DNA from: Kitasatospora phosalacinea
GTDB lineage: Bacteria > Actinomycetota > Actinomycetes > Streptomycetales > Streptomycetaceae
Direction of reading: 5' to 3'
Length of the DNA: 64,000 bases
NCBI RefSeq assembly: GCF_000717185.1
Contig: NZ_JNYE01000007.1
Coordinates: forward strand, 43,791-107,790
Under the pieces are notes generated by a model that saw only the letters and a program-made list of their open reading frames with translations, was not told the DNA's origin and made no database searches. Below are positions 1 through 7,911 of the stretch, in pieces (position 1 is the first letter of the stretch; the number at the start of each line of letters is the position of its first letter). The translations under genes and the position numbers were made by a program.

Positions 1-174
1 GGCGGCGGCCTGCTGCTGCAGTACGCGGGCAGCTGGGCGCTGTGGGGCACCTGCGCGGCGGCGGGCACGCTGGCCGCGCTCGCCTTCGTCGCGCTCGGGC
101 GCCGTCGGCCCCGGCCGCCGGTGGTGGACGGGGTGCCGGTGGCGGGCGGGGTGCCGGTGGAGGCGGCGGCCTGA
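1..174 (+). CDS. C-terminal end of a membrane transporter (partial, probably MFS)
   Basis: The frame is open from base 1 and stops at TGA 172-174, giving the last 57 residues of a protein that begins outside the window. One hydrophobic helix is visible (roughly residues 11-33), followed by an Arg/Pro-rich segment and a Gly/Val/Pro/Ala tail, as at the cytoplasmic end of a polytopic transporter. In streptomycetes an MFS transporter is commonly found near ybjN and mshA, which is the basis for the family guess. The fragment itself has no diagnostic motif. Confidence 0.55.
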   Translation, partial: GGGLLLQYAGSWALWGTCAAAGTLAALAFVALGRRRPRPPVVDGVPVAGGVPVEAAA

Positions 175-206
175 GGCTGCGCTCCGGGCCGGGGCCCGAG
201 GGGGGC

Positions 207-704
207 TCAGGAGGCCGCGCCGCCCGCCTCGCTCTGCCGGAGCCGGACCCAGGAGTCGTGGTCGTCCTCCAGGATCGCCTGGTACTCCTCGATCAGCGGC
301 GCCAGCCGGGACGGCTCCGGCACCGAGTCGCCGTACTCGGCCTTCAGCAGGCCGAGGCGGCGGCGCAGCGAGTTCAGCCGGTGCACGGTGTCGGAGCGCT
401 GGATCCACAGCGTGCGGTAGCCGAAGAACGCCGCCCAGGCGGCCAGCACCGTCACCAGCGCGCCGGAGACCAGCGCGACGTCCGCCAGCCGGGTGGCCAG
501 CGGCTCGCCGACCTTCAGGCCGAGCAGCACGGTGACCAGGGCGGACAGGCTGACGGTGGCCAGCTGCAGGGTCAGCGCCCGGCGCCGGTCCCAGTCGCGG
601 CGCCGTCGGCGCTCCTTCAGCTCGGCCGCGAGTTCCGCCTCCAGCCAGGCCAACTTCCGTTGCGCGGTGGCGGATTCGGCGGATCCGGCGTGTTCGGTGT
701 CCAT
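207..704 (-). CDS. DUF4231/SLATT-like two-TM protein
   Basis: This 165-residue protein has an N-terminal charged helix (about 15-45, ending in a run of Arg), two transmembrane helices (about 47-64 and 75-95) and a long C-terminal helix rich in Arg, Leu and Glu. That plan (helix, TM hairpin, coiled coil) is typical of DUF4231/SLATT proteins. SLATT proteins associated with SMODS or SLOG domains have been predicted to be membrane-disrupting effectors of nucleotide-signal conflict systems. No nucleotidyltransferase or SLOG gene lies nearby, so here it could simply be a small membrane protein of the ybjN-mshA neighbourhood. Confidence 0.7.
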   Translation of the reverse strand: MDTEHAGSAESATAQRKLAWLEAELAAELKERRRRRDWDRRRALTLQLATVSLSALVTVLLGLKVGEPLATRLADVALVSGALVTVLAAWAAFFGYRTLWIQRSDTVHRLNSLRRRLGLLKAEYGDSVPEPSRLAPLIEEYQAILEDDHDSWVRLRQSEAGGAAS

Positions 705-735
705 GGTTTCCTCCCCGGCCGGGAGGATACCCGGA

Positions 736-1251
736 TCAGGCTCCGGCGGGAGGGGTCTCGCTCGTCAGGTGCGCGAACGCGGCCAGGTTCCGGGTGGACT
801 CGCCGCGCTTGGTCCGCCACTCCCACTCGCGGCGGATCGCGGTCGCGAACCCCAGCTCCAGCAGGGTGTCGAACGGCTCGTCGGCGTGCTCCAGCACGCT
901 GCCCAGCAGCCGGTCCACCGCGTCCGGCGTCACCGCCTCCAGCGGCAGCCGCCCCACCAGGTAGACGTCGCCGAGCCGGTCCACCGCGTACGCCACCCCG
1001 AACATCCGGGTGTTGCGCTCCAGCAGCCAGCGGTGGAACGCCTCGTGGTTCTCGTCCGGCCTCCGGATCACGAACGCGTTCACCGACAGCGTGTGGTCGC
1101 CGATCCGCAGCGCGCAGGCGGTGGAGAGCTTCCGCGTCCCCGGCAGCGCGGCGACCAGCGTGTACGGGTCGGCCGCGGCCGGCTCCCAGGCGACACCGGC
1201 CTGGTCGAGCGCGGTGCGCAGGAGGGTGAGTGCGTCGTCCTTGGCAACCAT
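736..1251 (-). CDS. YbjN domain-containing protein
   Basis: This 171-residue soluble protein has the features of the actinobacterial YbjN family: an N-terminal helix, then alternating beta strands (around LVAALPGTRKLSTACALRI) and the conserved FHRWLLERN segment near residues 71-79, with a C-terminal helix ending in a Trp-rich stretch. The fold resembles secretion chaperones, but the role in actinobacteria is unknown. It follows mshA on the same strand, the usual order in streptomycetes, though here a 157-bp repeat separates the two. The start is the ATG at 1251; the length is normal for the family. Confidence 0.85.
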   Translation of the reverse strand: MVAKDDALTLLRTALDQAGVAWEPAAADPYTLVAALPGTRKLSTACALRIGDHTLSVNAFVIRRPDENHEAFHRWLLERNTRMFGVAYAVDRLGDVYLVGRLPLEAVTPDAVDRLLGSVLEHADEPFDTLLELGFATAIRREWEWRTKRGESTRNLAAFAHLTSETPPAGA

Positions 1252-1290
1252 GCCCCCACGCTAGCCTCCGGGCCGGCGGGCCCGCGTGCC

Positions 1291-1380
1291 CAGGGGGGCC
1301 GGGGGGAACGGCGGGACGCGCGATCAGGGCCTCGGGAAGGACGGCGGGATGCGCAATCAGGGGCTCGGGGAACGGCGGGT
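1291..1380. repeat. Three degenerate tandem copies of the end of the 157-bp repeat
   Basis: A unit of about 33-34 bp reading CAGGGGcyCGGGGaACGGCGGG is repeated at about 1291, 1325 and 1358. The third unit is the left end of the full 157-bp repeat that follows. The first two look like partial or decayed extra ends, as would arise by slippage or repeated insertion. Confidence 0.7.
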
Positions 1381-1514
1381 CCGAGCTGCTGACGGCCGGA
1401 GCCCGTCGATGCGTCCGTGCTGTTTCGGGCCGCCTGAACAGAACCCGAAGCCACCGCACGCACCGGCAGTGCACCGCCGGCAGCCCCGAGCCCGCCGTTC
1501 CCCGGGCCCCTGAC
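1358..1514 (+). repeat. 157-bp interspersed repeat, copy A
   Basis: This segment matches the reverse complement of 10986-11142 over the full 157 bp with about 20 mismatches and no gaps. Its ends form an inverted repeat of roughly 30 bp (outer bases GGGGCyCGGGGAACGGCGGG), and an inner hairpin TTTCGGGccg/aaCCCGAAg lies near the middle, so the whole element can fold as a long stem. It lies between the mshA stop (1546, minus strand) and ybjN. Relative to mshA transcription it reads GTCAGGGGCCCGGGG first, exactly as copy B does relative to the gene before it. It has no coding potential. Confidence 0.85.
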
Positions 1515-1545
1515 GGGGCCCCCTCCGGGCGCGACCCGCCGTTCT

Positions 1546-2889
1546 TCAGGTACGGGCCGTGGACATCGCCCCCGTGTAGACCTCGGCGGTGGCACCGGCC
1601 GCGGTGAGCCAGCCGAAGGCGGCGGCGTGGCGGGCGGCTTCGGTGCCGCGGGCGGCGGGGAGGGCGGGGTCGGTGGCGTACGGGAGGAGGGCGCGGGCCC
1701 AGGCCTCGGGGTCGTGGCCGGGGACGAGGGTGCCGGTGCGGCCGTCCCGGACGGCGACGGGGAGGCCGCCGACGGCGGCGGCGACCACGGGGGTGCCGCA
1801 GGCCTGGGCCTCCAGGGCGACCAGGCCGAAGGACTCGCTGTGCGAGGGCATCACCAGGGCGGTGGCGGCGCGGTACCAGTCGGCGAGCTGCCGCTGGTCG
1901 ACCGGCGGGTGGAAGCGGACCACGTCGCCGATGCCGAGCTGGGCGGCGAGCTTGTGCAGGCTCTCGGGGCGGGCCAGGCCGGTGCCGGAGGGGCCGCCGA
2001 CGACCGGGACGACCAGGCGCTCGCGCAGGGCGGGGTGCCGGTCGAGCAGGCGGGCGACGGCCTTGAGCAGGACGTCGGGCGCCTTGAGCGGCTGTATTCG
2101 GCCGGCGAACAGCAGCACCGCGGCGTCCTGCGGGAGGCCGAGCCGGGCTCGGGCGGCGGCCCGGTCGCCGGGGCGGAACACCTCCAGGTTGACGCCGGGG
2201 TGGACGACGGCGAGCTGGTCGGGGCGGGCGGCGTAGTGGTGGGCCAGCTCGGCGGCCTCCTCCGCGGTGTTGGCGATCAGCCGGTCGGCGGCGCCGACCA
2301 CCTGGGTCTCGCCGATCACCCGGGCGGCGGGCTCCGGGGTGTCCCCCTCGGCGAGGGCCGCGTTCTTGACCTTGGCCATGGTGTGCATGGTGTGCACCAG
2401 CGGGACGCCCCAGCGCTCGGCGGCCAGCCAGCCGACCTGGCCGGACAGCCAGTAGTGCGAGTGCACCAGGTCGTAGTAGCCGGGGCGGTGCCCGGCCTCG
2501 GTGCGCAGCACGCCGTGCGTGAAGGCGCACAGCTGGGCCGGCAGGTCCTCCTTGAAGAGGCCCTCGTACGGGCCCGCGGTGACGTGCCGGACGAGGACGC
2601 CGGGGGCGAGCTCGACGGCGGGGGCGTCGTCCGAGCTGACGGCGCGGGTGAAGACCTCGACCTCGATGTCCAGGTCGGCGAGGCGCTTGGCCAGCTCCAC
2701 GATGTACACGTTCATGCCGCCGGCGTCGCCGGTGCCGGGCTGGTGCAGCGGCGAGGTGTGGACGCTCAGCATCGCGATCCGGCGCGGGCGGCGGGCGGCC
2801 GCGGCGGGCCCGGCGAACGCGCCGGGGGCCACCGGGGCGGCGGCCCACCGCGGCTCGCGGCGGGGCGTGCGGACGAGGGGCTGGGTCAC
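1546..2889 (-). CDS. mshA: D-inositol-3-phosphate glycosyltransferase MshA
   Basis: MshA transfers GlcNAc from UDP-GlcNAc to 1D-myo-inositol 3-phosphate, the first step of mycothiol synthesis in the cytoplasm. The 447-residue product has the GT4 fold. An N-terminal MLSVHTSP strand and the glycine turn DAGGMNVY near residue 58 bind the acceptor, HSHYW lies near 138, and the EX7E nucleotide-sugar motif ESFGLVALE is at 352-360. The GTG start at 2889 was chosen because GGGAGG lies 8 bases upstream; the frame stays open further upstream but without family similarity. The gene is divergent from a methyltransferase at 3061 and runs towards ybjN. Confidence 0.95.
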   Translation of the reverse strand: MTQPLVRTPRREPRWAAAPVAPGAFAGPAAAARRPRRIAMLSVHTSPLHQPGTGDAGGMNVYIVELAKRLADLDIEVEVFTRAVSSDDAPAVELAPGVLVRHVTAGPYEGLFKEDLPAQLCAFTHGVLRTEAGHRPGYYDLVHSHYWLSGQVGWLAAERWGVPLVHTMHTMAKVKNAALAEGDTPEPAARVIGETQVVGAADRLIANTAEEAAELAHHYAARPDQLAVVHPGVNLEVFRPGDRAAARARLGLPQDAAVLLFAGRIQPLKAPDVLLKAVARLLDRHPALRERLVVPVVGGPSGTGLARPESLHKLAAQLGIGDVVRFHPPVDQRQLADWYRAATALVMPSHSESFGLVALEAQACGTPVVAAAVGGLPVAVRDGRTGTLVPGHDPEAWARALLPYATDPALPAARGTEAARHAAAFGWLTAAGATAEVYTGAMSTART

Positions 2890-3060
2890 CTGCGATGCCT
2901 CCCTGTGCGCCGGCCGTCTGCTCTTCTCGTGCCGCCGCCCGCGGCCGGCGGCAGCGGGCGGATGGACGTCAGCCAGGGCAACGGGGCAGCGCGTCGCCGT
3001 ATTCCCGCCAGCGGATCCGGGTGCACCGTGCTCCGGAACCGCTGCGTACGCTTGGTGACC
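2890..3060. promoter_or_regulatory. Divergent intergenic region between mshA and a methyltransferase gene
   Basis: These 171 bases hold the start regions of two genes reading away from each other. The mshA ribosome binding site (GGGAGG on the minus strand) is at about 2897-2903. I see no clear operator or sigma consensus that I would defend. Confidence 0.4.
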
Positions 3061-3885
3061 ATGGCAGCGAGCGACACGCCGTCCTCCCGGGGCCGGTCGG
3101 GCCGACCGGTGGGGACGATCACCCGGGGCACCACCAACACCAACCGGCTGCGGCGGATGGACCGGTGGATCGCCCACGCCGCGGGCCGGACGCTGCGGGC
3201 CCCGGTGGCCCCGCCGGTGGCGGTGGACCTGGGGTACGGCGCGGCGCCGTGGACGGCGGTGGAGCTGTCGGCGCGGCTGCGGGCGGTGCGGGCGGACGTC
3301 CGGGTGGTGGGGATCGAGATCGACCCGGCCCGGGTCGCGGCGGCGCTGCCGATGGCCGAGCCGCCGCTGCTGGAGTTCCGCCGCGGCGGGTTCGAGGTGC
3401 CGCTGGACGGCGGGGCGCGGCCCCGGCTGATCCGGGCGGCGAACGTGCTGCGGCAGTACGACGAGGAGCAGGTCGCCGGGGTGTGGGCCCGGCTGTGCGG
3501 GCGGCTGGCGCCGGACGGGCTGCTGGTGGAGGGCACCTGCGACGAGGTGGGCCGACGGCACGTCTGGGTGGCGCTCGGCCCGGAGGGGCCGCGGACGGTG
3601 ACCTTCGCGGCCCGGCTGGCCGGTCTGGAGCGGCCGTCCGAGCTGGCGGAGCGGCTGCCGAAGGCGCTGATCCACCACAACGTGCCGGGGCGGCCGGTGC
3701 ACTCCTTCCTGCGCGACTTCGACCGGGCCTGGGCGGCGGCCGCGCCGCTGGGCGCGTTCGGGGCCCGGCAGCGCTGGGTGGCGGCCTGCGCGGCGCTGGC
3801 GGCGGACTGGCCGCTGCGGGACGGGCCGGTGCGGTGGCGGCAGGGCGAGTTGACGGTGGCGTGGGCCGCGCTGGCGCCGCGCTGA
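3061..3885 (+). CDS. Class I SAM-dependent methyltransferase
   Basis: The 274-residue protein has a Rossmann-type methyltransferase core. Motif I is [18 protein letters not shown] near residues 55-72 (DxGxG with Tyr instead of a second Gly partner), an acidic strand end [11 protein letters not shown] is near 87-97 and NVLRQYDE is near 130. The substrate is unknown. A methyltransferase of this kind next to and divergent from mshA is usual in streptomycetes, but a role in mycothiol metabolism is not established. The ATG at 3061 is favoured because the conserved start follows closely; upstream codons are unlike the family. Confidence 0.8.
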   Translation: MAASDTPSSRGRSGRPVGTITRGTTNTNRLRRMDRWIAHAAGRTLRAPVAPPVAVDLGYGAAPWTAVELSARLRAVRADVRVVGIEIDPARVAAALPMAEPPLLEFRRGGFEVPLDGGARPRLIRAANVLRQYDEEQVAGVWARLCGRLAPDGLLVEGTCDEVGRRHVWVALGPEGPRTVTFAARLAGLERPSELAERLPKALIHHNVPGRPVHSFLRDFDRAWAAAAPLGAFGARQRWVAACAALAADWPLRDGPVRWRQGELTVAWAALAPR

Positions 3886-4019
3886 GCCGCCCCCACCCTG
3901 TCCGATCATCCGTTCGACAGTTCACTCGAACGAGTTATCGATTTCCTCTGGCGTGTTGACGCCCCGTCAGGCCACCATGGAGCCGTCCGGGTGGTTGTCG
4001 GCGCGCCCCCCGGCACCCG

Positions 4020-4571
4020 TCAACCCGTCCGCCCCTCGACCTCGTCCCGCACCCGCTCGAACGCCGCGTACGCGTCGGTGCCGAACAGCACGAACCGCAC
4101 CTCGTCCAGGTCCGGGGCCTCCGCGGCCGCGGTCTCCCCCGCCGTGGTCTCCAGGGCGATCCGGGCCGCGTCCTCCAGCGGCCAACCGAAGATCCCGGCA
4201 GAGATCGCCGGGAAGGCCACCGTCCGGGCGCCCAGCCCGACCGCGACCCGAAGGGACTCCCGATAGCAGGAAGCCAGTAGCTCCGCGCGCCGCGGACGGT
4301 CCTCCGCCCGGTACACCGGACCGACGGTGTGCACCACCCAACGGGCGGGCAGCCGCCCCGCCGTGGTCGCCACGGCCCGGCCGGTGGGCAGGCCCTTGCC
4401 GTAGTGCGAGGCGCGCAGCCTGCGGCACTCGGCCAGGATCTCCGGTCCGCCCCTGCGGTGGATCGCCCCGTCCACCCCGCCGCCGCCCAGCAGGGAGCTG
4501 TTGGCGGCGTTCACCACCGCGTCCACCTGCTGTTCCGTGATGTCACCCTGTACCAGCGTGATCTGCGTCAC
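4020..4571 (-). CDS. Macro domain protein (O-acetyl-ADP-ribose deacetylase type)
   Basis: The 183-residue protein consists of a single macro domain. The signature VNAANSSLLGGGGVDGAIHR begins near residue 20 and contains the Asn and the Gly-rich loop used to bind and cleave ADP-ribose derivatives. A second conserved loop FPAISAGIFGWPLEDAA lies near 120-136. MacroD-type members deacetylate O-acetyl-ADP-ribose and remove mono-ADP-ribose from proteins. The GTG start at 4571 has GGAGG 7-8 bases upstream, so the longer reading to 4664 is unlikely. The gene is divergent from the PP2C gene at 4799. Confidence 0.9.
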   Translation of the reverse strand: MTQITLVQGDITEQQVDAVVNAANSSLLGGGGVDGAIHRRGGPEILAECRRLRASHYGKGLPTGRAVATTAGRLPARWVVHTVGPVYRAEDRPRRAELLASCYRESLRVAVGLGARTVAFPAISAGIFGWPLEDAARIALETTAGETAAAEAPDLDEVRFVLFGTDAYAAFERVRDEVEGRTG

Positions 4572-4798
4572 CGCTGCCCTCCTCCGGTCAATTCCGGCCC
4601 ACCGACGGCGGAAACCTGCGGAAACCCTAGGCAAAGCCGCCACCAGGCGCGTGGCAATAACCACATCGGCGCCGCCCAGTCGAAGAAATCCTCGGAGATC
4701 ACGTTATGGTCGCGGGAAGCCCCCCGATGCCCGGCGCCGTCCGGGCACTGCGGACGGACACCAGCCGTTGGTCCGTCGGGGAAAGGAAGGACCGACCG

Positions 4799-6223
4799 AT
4801 GCCCGCTACGGGAGACGGGCGGGCACCCGACGCGACCACGAGCGCCGGTACCGCCGAACGCAGCCGCAGCCGCCGCGCCCACGGCGCCCCGCGCCCCGAC
4901 CGGGCGGCGGGCCCGGCACCGATACCGCATCCGCGCAGCACCCCCGGCCCCACCGAACCGGCCCGCCCCACCGCGGGGTTCCGGGTGCTGGTGGTCGAGG
5001 CGGACGGGCCCGGGCACACCCTGTTCGACTCGCTGGCCGCCGAGCTGGGCCAGCACGCCGAACTGCACCGGGTGGACGGCATCCGGGAGGCCCTGGCCGC
5101 ACTGCCGCCGCCGCCCGGCAGCGGCCGCCGCGGGCAGCGCGCCCCCGACTTCCAGTGCGTCCTGCTCGACCTCGGCGCGCCCGCCGAGCCCTCCGCGGAT
5201 CCGTCCGACGGGCTGGAGGGCCTGCGCGAGCTGCTGCTGCGCGCCCCGCACACCGCCGTGGTGGTGCTGACCGACGCCGCCGGGGCCGAACTCGGTGCCG
5301 CCGCGGTCGCCGCGGGCGCCCAGGACTTCCTCCTCCGGCAGGACACCGGCGGCCCGCTGCTGGCCCGCGCCCTGCGCTACGCGGTGGAGCGCAAGCGCGC
5401 CGACGAGTCGCAGCGCCGCCTGGTCGAGGCCGAGATCCGCGGCCAGGAGAACGCCCGCCTCCAGCGCCACCTGCTGCCCACCCCGCTGCTGGACGGCGCC
5501 GGCCTGGCCTTCACCCGCCGCTACCGCCCCGGCCGCCGCCGCGCCCTGCTCGGCGGCGACTTCTACGACGCCGTCCGCACCAAGGACGGCCGGGTGCACG
5601 TGGTGATCGGCGACGTCTGCGGCCACGGCCCGGACGAGGCCGCGCTCGGCGTCGCACTGCGGATAGCGTGGCGGACGCTGGTGTTCGCCGGGCTGACCGG
5701 CCAGCACCTGCTCACCACCCTCCAGCACGTGCTGGAGCACGAGCGCCGCAGCGACGAGATCTTCGCGACCCTGTGCATGGTCGTGCTGGACGCCCCGACC
5801 GGCGGCGACGGCCCCGAGGGCGCCGAGCTGTACCTCGCCGGGCACCCCGCGCCGCTGCTGCTGGCCCCCGACGGCCCGCCGGTGCTGCTCCCGCTCGACC
5901 AGGCCGGCCCGGCACTCGGCCTGCTGCCCTGCGACGCGACGCACTCGGTCTGGCCCGCCCTGCGGGTCGAGCTCTCCCCCGGCTGGCGGCTGCTGATGTA
6001 CACCGACGGCCTGGTCGAGGGCAAGGTCGGGGCGGGCTCGCCGCGGCTGGGCCAGGAGGGCCTGATCGAGCTGATCGCCGACCACCAGGCCGCCGGGCTG
6101 ACCCGCGGCCGCCTGGTCGACTCGGCGATCGCCGAGGTCGAGGAGCTGAACGGCGGGGCGCTCACCGACGACGTCGCGGTGCTGCTGCTGGAGCGCAACC
6201 CCGCCCCGGTGATCATGGGCTGA
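4799..6223 (+). CDS. PP2C-family serine/threonine phosphatase with receiver-like domain
   Basis: The 474-residue protein begins with a Pro/Arg-rich disordered tail (1-58), followed by a degenerate CheY-like receiver (about 60-190; LLDLG keeps an Asp, VVVLTD keeps the Thr, but the usual Lys is in DFLLRQD and so replaced). A helical linker and a SpoIIE/RsbU-type PP2C domain follow, with GGDFYD near 251, GDVCGHGPDEA near 273, YTDGLVEG near 400 and LTDDVAVLLL near the C-terminus. Such proteins dephosphorylate anti-sigma antagonists. Here the receiver would act as an input module. The ATG at 4799 has GGAAGGA upstream; an ATG at 4706 would add residues unlike the family. Confidence 0.88.
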   Translation: MPATGDGRAPDATTSAGTAERSRSRRAHGAPRPDRAAGPAPIPHPRSTPGPTEPARPTAGFRVLVVEADGPGHTLFDSLAAELGQHAELHRVDGIREALAALPPPPGSGRRGQRAPDFQCVLLDLGAPAEPSADPSDGLEGLRELLLRAPHTAVVVLTDAAGAELGAAAVAAGAQDFLLRQDTGGPLLARALRYAVERKRADESQRRLVEAEIRGQENARLQRHLLPTPLLDGAGLAFTRRYRPGRRRALLGGDFYDAVRTKDGRVHVVIGDVCGHGPDEAALGVALRIAWRTLVFAGLTGQHLLTTLQHVLEHERRSDEIFATLCMVVLDAPTGGDGPEGAELYLAGHPAPLLLAPDGPPVLLPLDQAGPALGLLPCDATHSVWPALRVELSPGWRLLMYTDGLVEGKVGAGSPRLGQEGLIELIADHQAAGLTRGRLVDSAIAEVEELNGGALTDDVAVLLLERNPAPVIMG

Positions 6224-6243
6224 GCTGCCCGCCGGCCGGCCAG

Positions 6244-6303
6244 CTGACCGGCTCGCTGACCGGCTCGCTGACCGGCTCGCTGACCGGCTCGCTGACCGGC
6301 TCC
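6244..6303 (+). repeat. Five tandem 12-bp repeats
   Basis: The unit CTGACCGGCTCG is repeated five times head to tail starting at 6244, the last copy ending in C. It starts 20 bases after the PP2C stop codon and directly precedes a long terminator palindrome. It has no stop in several frames but lies outside the gene. Confidence 0.9.
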
Positions 6304-6305
6304 GG

Positions 6306-6353
6306 AGTGACAGGAAGGGCGGCCCCCGCGCGGGGGCCGCCCTTCCTGTCACT
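6306..6353. terminator. Perfect 48-bp palindrome, bidirectional terminator
   Basis: The 24 bases from 6306 are followed by their exact reverse complement to 6353 (arm begins AGTGACAGGAAGGGCGGC and ends in CCCCCGC). It lies between the convergent PP2C gene (stop 6223) and DUF2516 gene (stop 6369), so it probably ends transcription from both sides. There is no U tract, as is usual in streptomycetes. Confidence 0.85.
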
Positions 6354-6368
6354 CCGTCACCGACGGTG

Positions 6369-6704
6369 TCACCAGGGGCCGTACGGGCCCTGGTTGCTGC
6401 GCCCGCCGCGGCCGCGGCCGTCGGTGAGCAGCTTGATCGCGGGGCGGACGTCCACCACGTAGACGATCGCGGCGACCAGGCCGACCAGCGTCATCAGGCC
6501 GGTGATCGGGTTGGCTCCGAAGAGCAGGTCCCAGCCCAGCGACAGGCTCAGGACGATCACCCAGAAGCCCTTGGTCTTCTTGTCCGCCGCCCGGTACGCG
6601 TCCTCCCGGCGGAACACGGCGTCGCCGAGCGCGAACACCTTGAAGCAGATGATCGCGGTGGCGATCCACCAGAACGGGTTCAGGAGGGCAACGTTCAGGA
6701 TCAC
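6369..6704 (-). CDS. DUF2516 family membrane protein
   Basis: The 111-residue protein has an N-terminal hydrophobic helix with the WWIATAIICFKVFAL pattern (about 12-26), a basic loop REDAYRAADKKTKGFW, a second membrane region (about 46-84, two helices) and a Gly/Arg/Tyr-rich cytoplasmic tail. This matches DUF2516, whose function is not known. The GTG at 6704 has GGAG upstream. It is the last of three same-strand genes with the HbhA-like and XRE proteins, a conserved streptomycete arrangement. Confidence 0.85.
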   Translation of the reverse strand: MILNVALLNPFWWIATAIICFKVFALGDAVFRREDAYRAADKKTKGFWVIVLSLSLGWDLLFGANPITGLMTLVGLVAAIVYVVDVRPAIKLLTDGRGRGGRSNQGPYGPW

Positions 6705-6808
6705 CTTGAGCTCCTCACTCTTTCCTCCATCCTGGCACGGCTGACACCCCAGTCAACGGCCCGCGTCGGCGCGGCGTTCCGGCCGCTCGCGTTCCGCCCC
6801 GCTCCGCC

Positions 6809-7348
6809 TCACTCCGCCTTCGGCGCGGCGCTCTTCCGGGGCCGGGGAGCCTTCTTGGCGGCGGGCTTCGACGCGGCGGCGGGCTCCTCGTCCACCACGA
6901 CCTCGGCGACCACGACCTCCTCGACCGGCGCCTCGTCCTCGGCGGCGGCCCCGTCCTCGGCCTGCGGGGCGGCACCGGCGGCGTCGACCACGGTGCGGCC
7001 GCGGACGGCCAGCTCGTCGTAGACCTCCTTGGCCTTCACCGCGAACTCCAGTGCCCGGCCGACCTGCTGCATCGCGAACTCCTGCGCCTTGGCCTGGAGT
7101 TCCTTCACGTCGGTGGGCAGCGCGGTGACCGCCTCGGTGACCTTGGCCTGCGCGTCGGCCAGCGCGGCGCCCGCGTCCTGCAGGGCGGCGGCGGCCTTCT
7201 CCTGGGTGCCCTTGCGGTCCGCGGCGAGCGCCTCCAGCTGGGCGGGCACCTCGCGGAGCTTCTCGTAGGCGAGGTCGCCCGCGCCGGCCAGGGCGTACAG
7301 CGGGGTCGGGTCGGTGAGGGTCTTCTTGAACTCGTCGCTGATCGGCAT
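6809..7348 (-). CDS. Heparin-binding hemagglutinin-like coiled-coil protein
   Basis: The 179-residue protein opens with DPTPLYALAGAGDLAYEKLR, the start typical of HbhA-like proteins, followed by a long Ala/Gln/Lys helix (about 35-115), an acidic patch (125-155, rich in Glu/Val) and a C-terminal KPAAKKAPRPRKSAAPK tail resembling the basic Lys/Pro/Ala tail of mycobacterial HbhA. In mycobacteria HbhA binds heparan sulfate and is linked to lipid inclusions; the streptomycete role is unknown. The start has GGGAGG 7 bases upstream. It lies between the XRE gene and DUF2516 on the same strand. Confidence 0.8.
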   Translation of the reverse strand: MPISDEFKKTLTDPTPLYALAGAGDLAYEKLREVPAQLEALAADRKGTQEKAAAALQDAGAALADAQAKVTEAVTALPTDVKELQAKAQEFAMQQVGRALEFAVKAKEVYDELAVRGRTVVDAAGAAPQAEDGAAAEDEAPVEEVVVAEVVVDEEPAAASKPAAKKAPRPRKSAAPKAE

Positions 7349-7442
7349 GTCGGGTCCTCCCGGTCGGGGGCGCCGCGCGGTCGGGTCGCGCGGGGCTCGG
7401 TCTCGCAGGTCCGGTCGTCCGGGCCTGGTCGTTCTGCTCGTC

Positions 7443-7841
7443 CTACTCGTCCTGCTCGCCCTGCTCGTTCCGGGCCTGGCCGCCCGCCGGGCGGGCGGGC
7501 TGGTTCTCCTTCAGGAACGCCTCGTAGACCGACAGCAGGGCCTGCTTCTGCCGCTCGTTGATCAGCGGGTCGGCCAGGATCGCGGCCCGCAGGCCGGGCC
7601 CCTCGCCGTCCCGCTCCTCCAGGATCCCGGCCTGCACGTACAGCGTCTCCGCCGAGATCCGCAGCGCCTTGGCGATCTGCTGGAGGATCTCCGCGCTGGG
7701 TTTGCGCAGCCCGCGCTCGATCTGGCTCAGGTACGGGTTGGACACCCCGGCGGCGTCGGCCAGCTGCCGCAGCGAGTACTGCGCGCTCCGCCGCTGCTCC
7801 CGGATGTACTCGCCGAGCGAGCCCACGTTCAGTGACGCCAT
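7443..7841 (-). CDS. XRE-family transcriptional regulator
   Basis: The 132-residue protein carries an HTH_3 domain (about 10-65) with YSLRQLADAAGVSNPYLSQIERG as helices 2-3, then IAKALRISAETLYVQAGIL, a conserved four-helix segment (ILADPLINERQKQALLSVYEAFL) and a Gln/Glu-rich tail. It is a single-domain DNA-binding regulator of the type conserved upstream of the HbhA-like gene. A perfect 20-bp palindrome lies 20 bases upstream of its start and is a likely autoregulatory operator. The ribosome binding site is weak. Confidence 0.88.
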   Translation of the reverse strand: MASLNVGSLGEYIREQRRSAQYSLRQLADAAGVSNPYLSQIERGLRKPSAEILQQIAKALRISAETLYVQAGILEERDGEGPGLRAAILADPLINERQKQALLSVYEAFLKENQPARPAGGQARNEQGEQDE

Positions 7842-7860
7842 ACGGGAAGTCTGCCCCGCC

Positions 7861-7880
7861 CTGCTTGCAATTGCAAGCAG
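7861..7880. promoter_or_regulatory. Perfect 20-bp palindrome upstream of the XRE gene (putative operator)
   Basis: CTGCTTGCAATTGCAAGCAG is exactly self-complementary and has an AT centre, unlike the surrounding GC-rich DNA. It lies 19 bases in front of the XRE start codon (7841, minus strand), where an autorepressor would bind. That XRE binds it is inference. Confidence 0.7.
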
Positions 7881-7881
7881 A

Positions 7882-7911
7882 CTGCTAGCGCCCGCAAACG
7901 GGCGCTAGCAG
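7882..7911 (-). terminator. Hairpin terminator overlapping the stop of the 9281-7905 gene
   Basis: A 13-bp perfect stem (CTGCTAGCGCCCG and its complement) with a CAAA loop lies at the 3' end of the leftward gene. The TAG stop (7905-7907) is inside the right arm. It would separate that gene from the XRE gene transcribed in the same direction just beyond. Confidence 0.75.

Noticed and set aside
6244..6303. Continuation of the phosphatase as a Leu-Thr-Gly-Ser repeat protein
   Set aside because: The TGA at 6221-6223 ends the gene after the conserved PP2C C-terminus, and a terminator follows the repeat.
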